This document shows positions 22,695 through 23,189 of a stretch of DNA of 23,189 nucleotides, piece by piece. A program made the translations under genes and the position numbers. Positions within the stretch are counted from its first letter, which is position 1. Each line of letters starts with the position of its first letter. The notes below the pieces were generated by a model that was given only the letters and a program-made list of their open reading frames with translations, made no database searches and had not been told where the DNA came from. Origin of the DNA: Solirubrobacterales bacterium (GTDB lineage Bacteria; Actinomycetota; Thermoleophilia; Solirubrobacterales; Solirubrobacteraceae); the NCBI GenBank assembly GCA_017354065.1, contig JAFMRN010000003.1:1-23189 (forward strand), given 5' to 3'.

Positions 22695-23189
22695 GTGAAC
22701 CGCCCCGACCTGGCGCGTCAGCTCCCCAACATCCTGACGGTGGTACGGATCGTGATGGTGCCGGTCCTGGTCCTCGCGCTGGTGCAGAAGACCGACACGG
22801 GAGACATCCTCGCCGCGGTGGTGTTCGTCGCGGCGTCGCTGACCGACGCGCTTGACGGATGGCTCGCGCGACGCAACGACCTGGTCTCGAACTTCGGCAA
22901 GCTGATGGACCCGATCGCGGACAAGCTGTTGGTGATCAGCGCGCTGCTGGTGCTGGTGTCGGTGAACCGCCTGGCCGTGTGGGTCGCGATCGTGGTGATA
23001 GCGCGCGAGTTCGCGGTCACGGTGCTGCGCGCCGCCGCCGGCTCGGTGCAGGGTGTGGTGATCCCCGCGTCCCGGTTCGGCAAGCTGAAGACCTGCTTCC
23101 AGATCGCGATGGTGCTGGTGCTGATCATCGAACGCGGCCGCGTGGTGCACGCCTGGTGGGTGCACGTCGTCGTCTACGCGACCGTGCTG
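22695..23189 (+). CDS. pgsA: PgsA, CDP-diacylglycerol-glycerol-3-phosphate phosphatidyltransferase (3' end outside window)
   Basis: The first 165 codons are visible and the frame is open at the window end. The product is a membrane enzyme that makes phosphatidylglycerol phosphate from CDP-diacylglycerol and glycerol-3-phosphate. The CDP-alcohol phosphatidyltransferase motif is complete: Asp51, Asp54-Gly55, Ala58-Arg59, Gly68, Asp72 and Asp76 (DALDGWLAR, then GKLMDPIADK). The N-terminus LPNILTVVRIVMVP and the ARE stretch (IAREFAVTVLR) are typical of PgsA rather than of other family members. The GTG start gives the normal N-terminus. Confidence 0.92.
   Translation, partial: MNRPDLARQLPNILTVVRIVMVPVLVLALVQKTDTGDILAAVVFVAASLTDALDGWLARRNDLVSNFGKLMDPIADKLLVISALLVLVSVNRLAVWVAIVVIAREFAVTVLRAAAGSVQGVVIPASRFGKLKTCFQIAMVLVLIIERGRVVHAWWVHVVVYATVL

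Overview
The window is high-GC bacterial DNA with frequent GTG and TTG starts, short gaps and overlapping stops and starts. Gene content (Rrf2 regulator plus SufC/SufS/SufU and Rieske/SufB/SufD, ClpP, PgsA, Tat-exported phosphoesterase, many lipoproteins) fits an actinobacterium. The deep-branching Thermoleophilia/Solirubrobacterales are my best guess, by inference only; there is no rRNA or other decisive marker here. No tRNA, rRNA, CRISPR array, transposase or integrase was seen.

Left part (1-7315): the 3' end of an acyl-CoA dehydrogenase gene ends at a strong hairpin. It is followed by a lower-GC island holding a secreted protein gene broken by one in-frame TAA, and a small lipoprotein gene. 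A convergent Tat-exported phosphoesterase fused to a YVTN-type beta-propeller follows, then an SCP2-like protein, a Cys-containing lipoprotein, a DCC-family thiol protein and a convergent Ala/Gly/Lys-rich lipoprotein. Good intrinsic terminators separate several of these.

Middle part (7457-12549, minus strand): RNase D and a large polytopic GT-C type glycosyltransferase overlap by 4 nt. Downstream is an M3-family oligoendopeptidase whose promoter lies at the very end of the glycosyltransferase gene.

Right part (12651-21812, plus strand): a complete Fe-S cluster assembly locus in two transcription units, Rrf2 regulator-sufC-sufS-sufU and Rieske ferredoxin-sufB-sufD. Both units start at the same inverted repeat (CCTACC-N5-GSTAGG, running into ATTTA), which overlaps the -10 box. 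This is the probable operator of the Rrf2 protein and would let the cluster status of one sensor control both units. The second unit runs on with almost no gaps into DUF1697, a secreted glycoside-hydrolase-like protein and a PhzF-family enzyme.

End (21813-23189): clpP and a previously easy-to-miss 51-residue, extremely acidic protein on the minus strand, diverging from pgsA across an 18-bp perfect palindrome.

A recurring feature of the window is a -10-like hexamer exactly 7 nt (once 8 nt) before the start codon, with no Shine-Dalgarno sequence, at eight genes. It suggests that leaderless transcription is common here, and it fixes several start codons.
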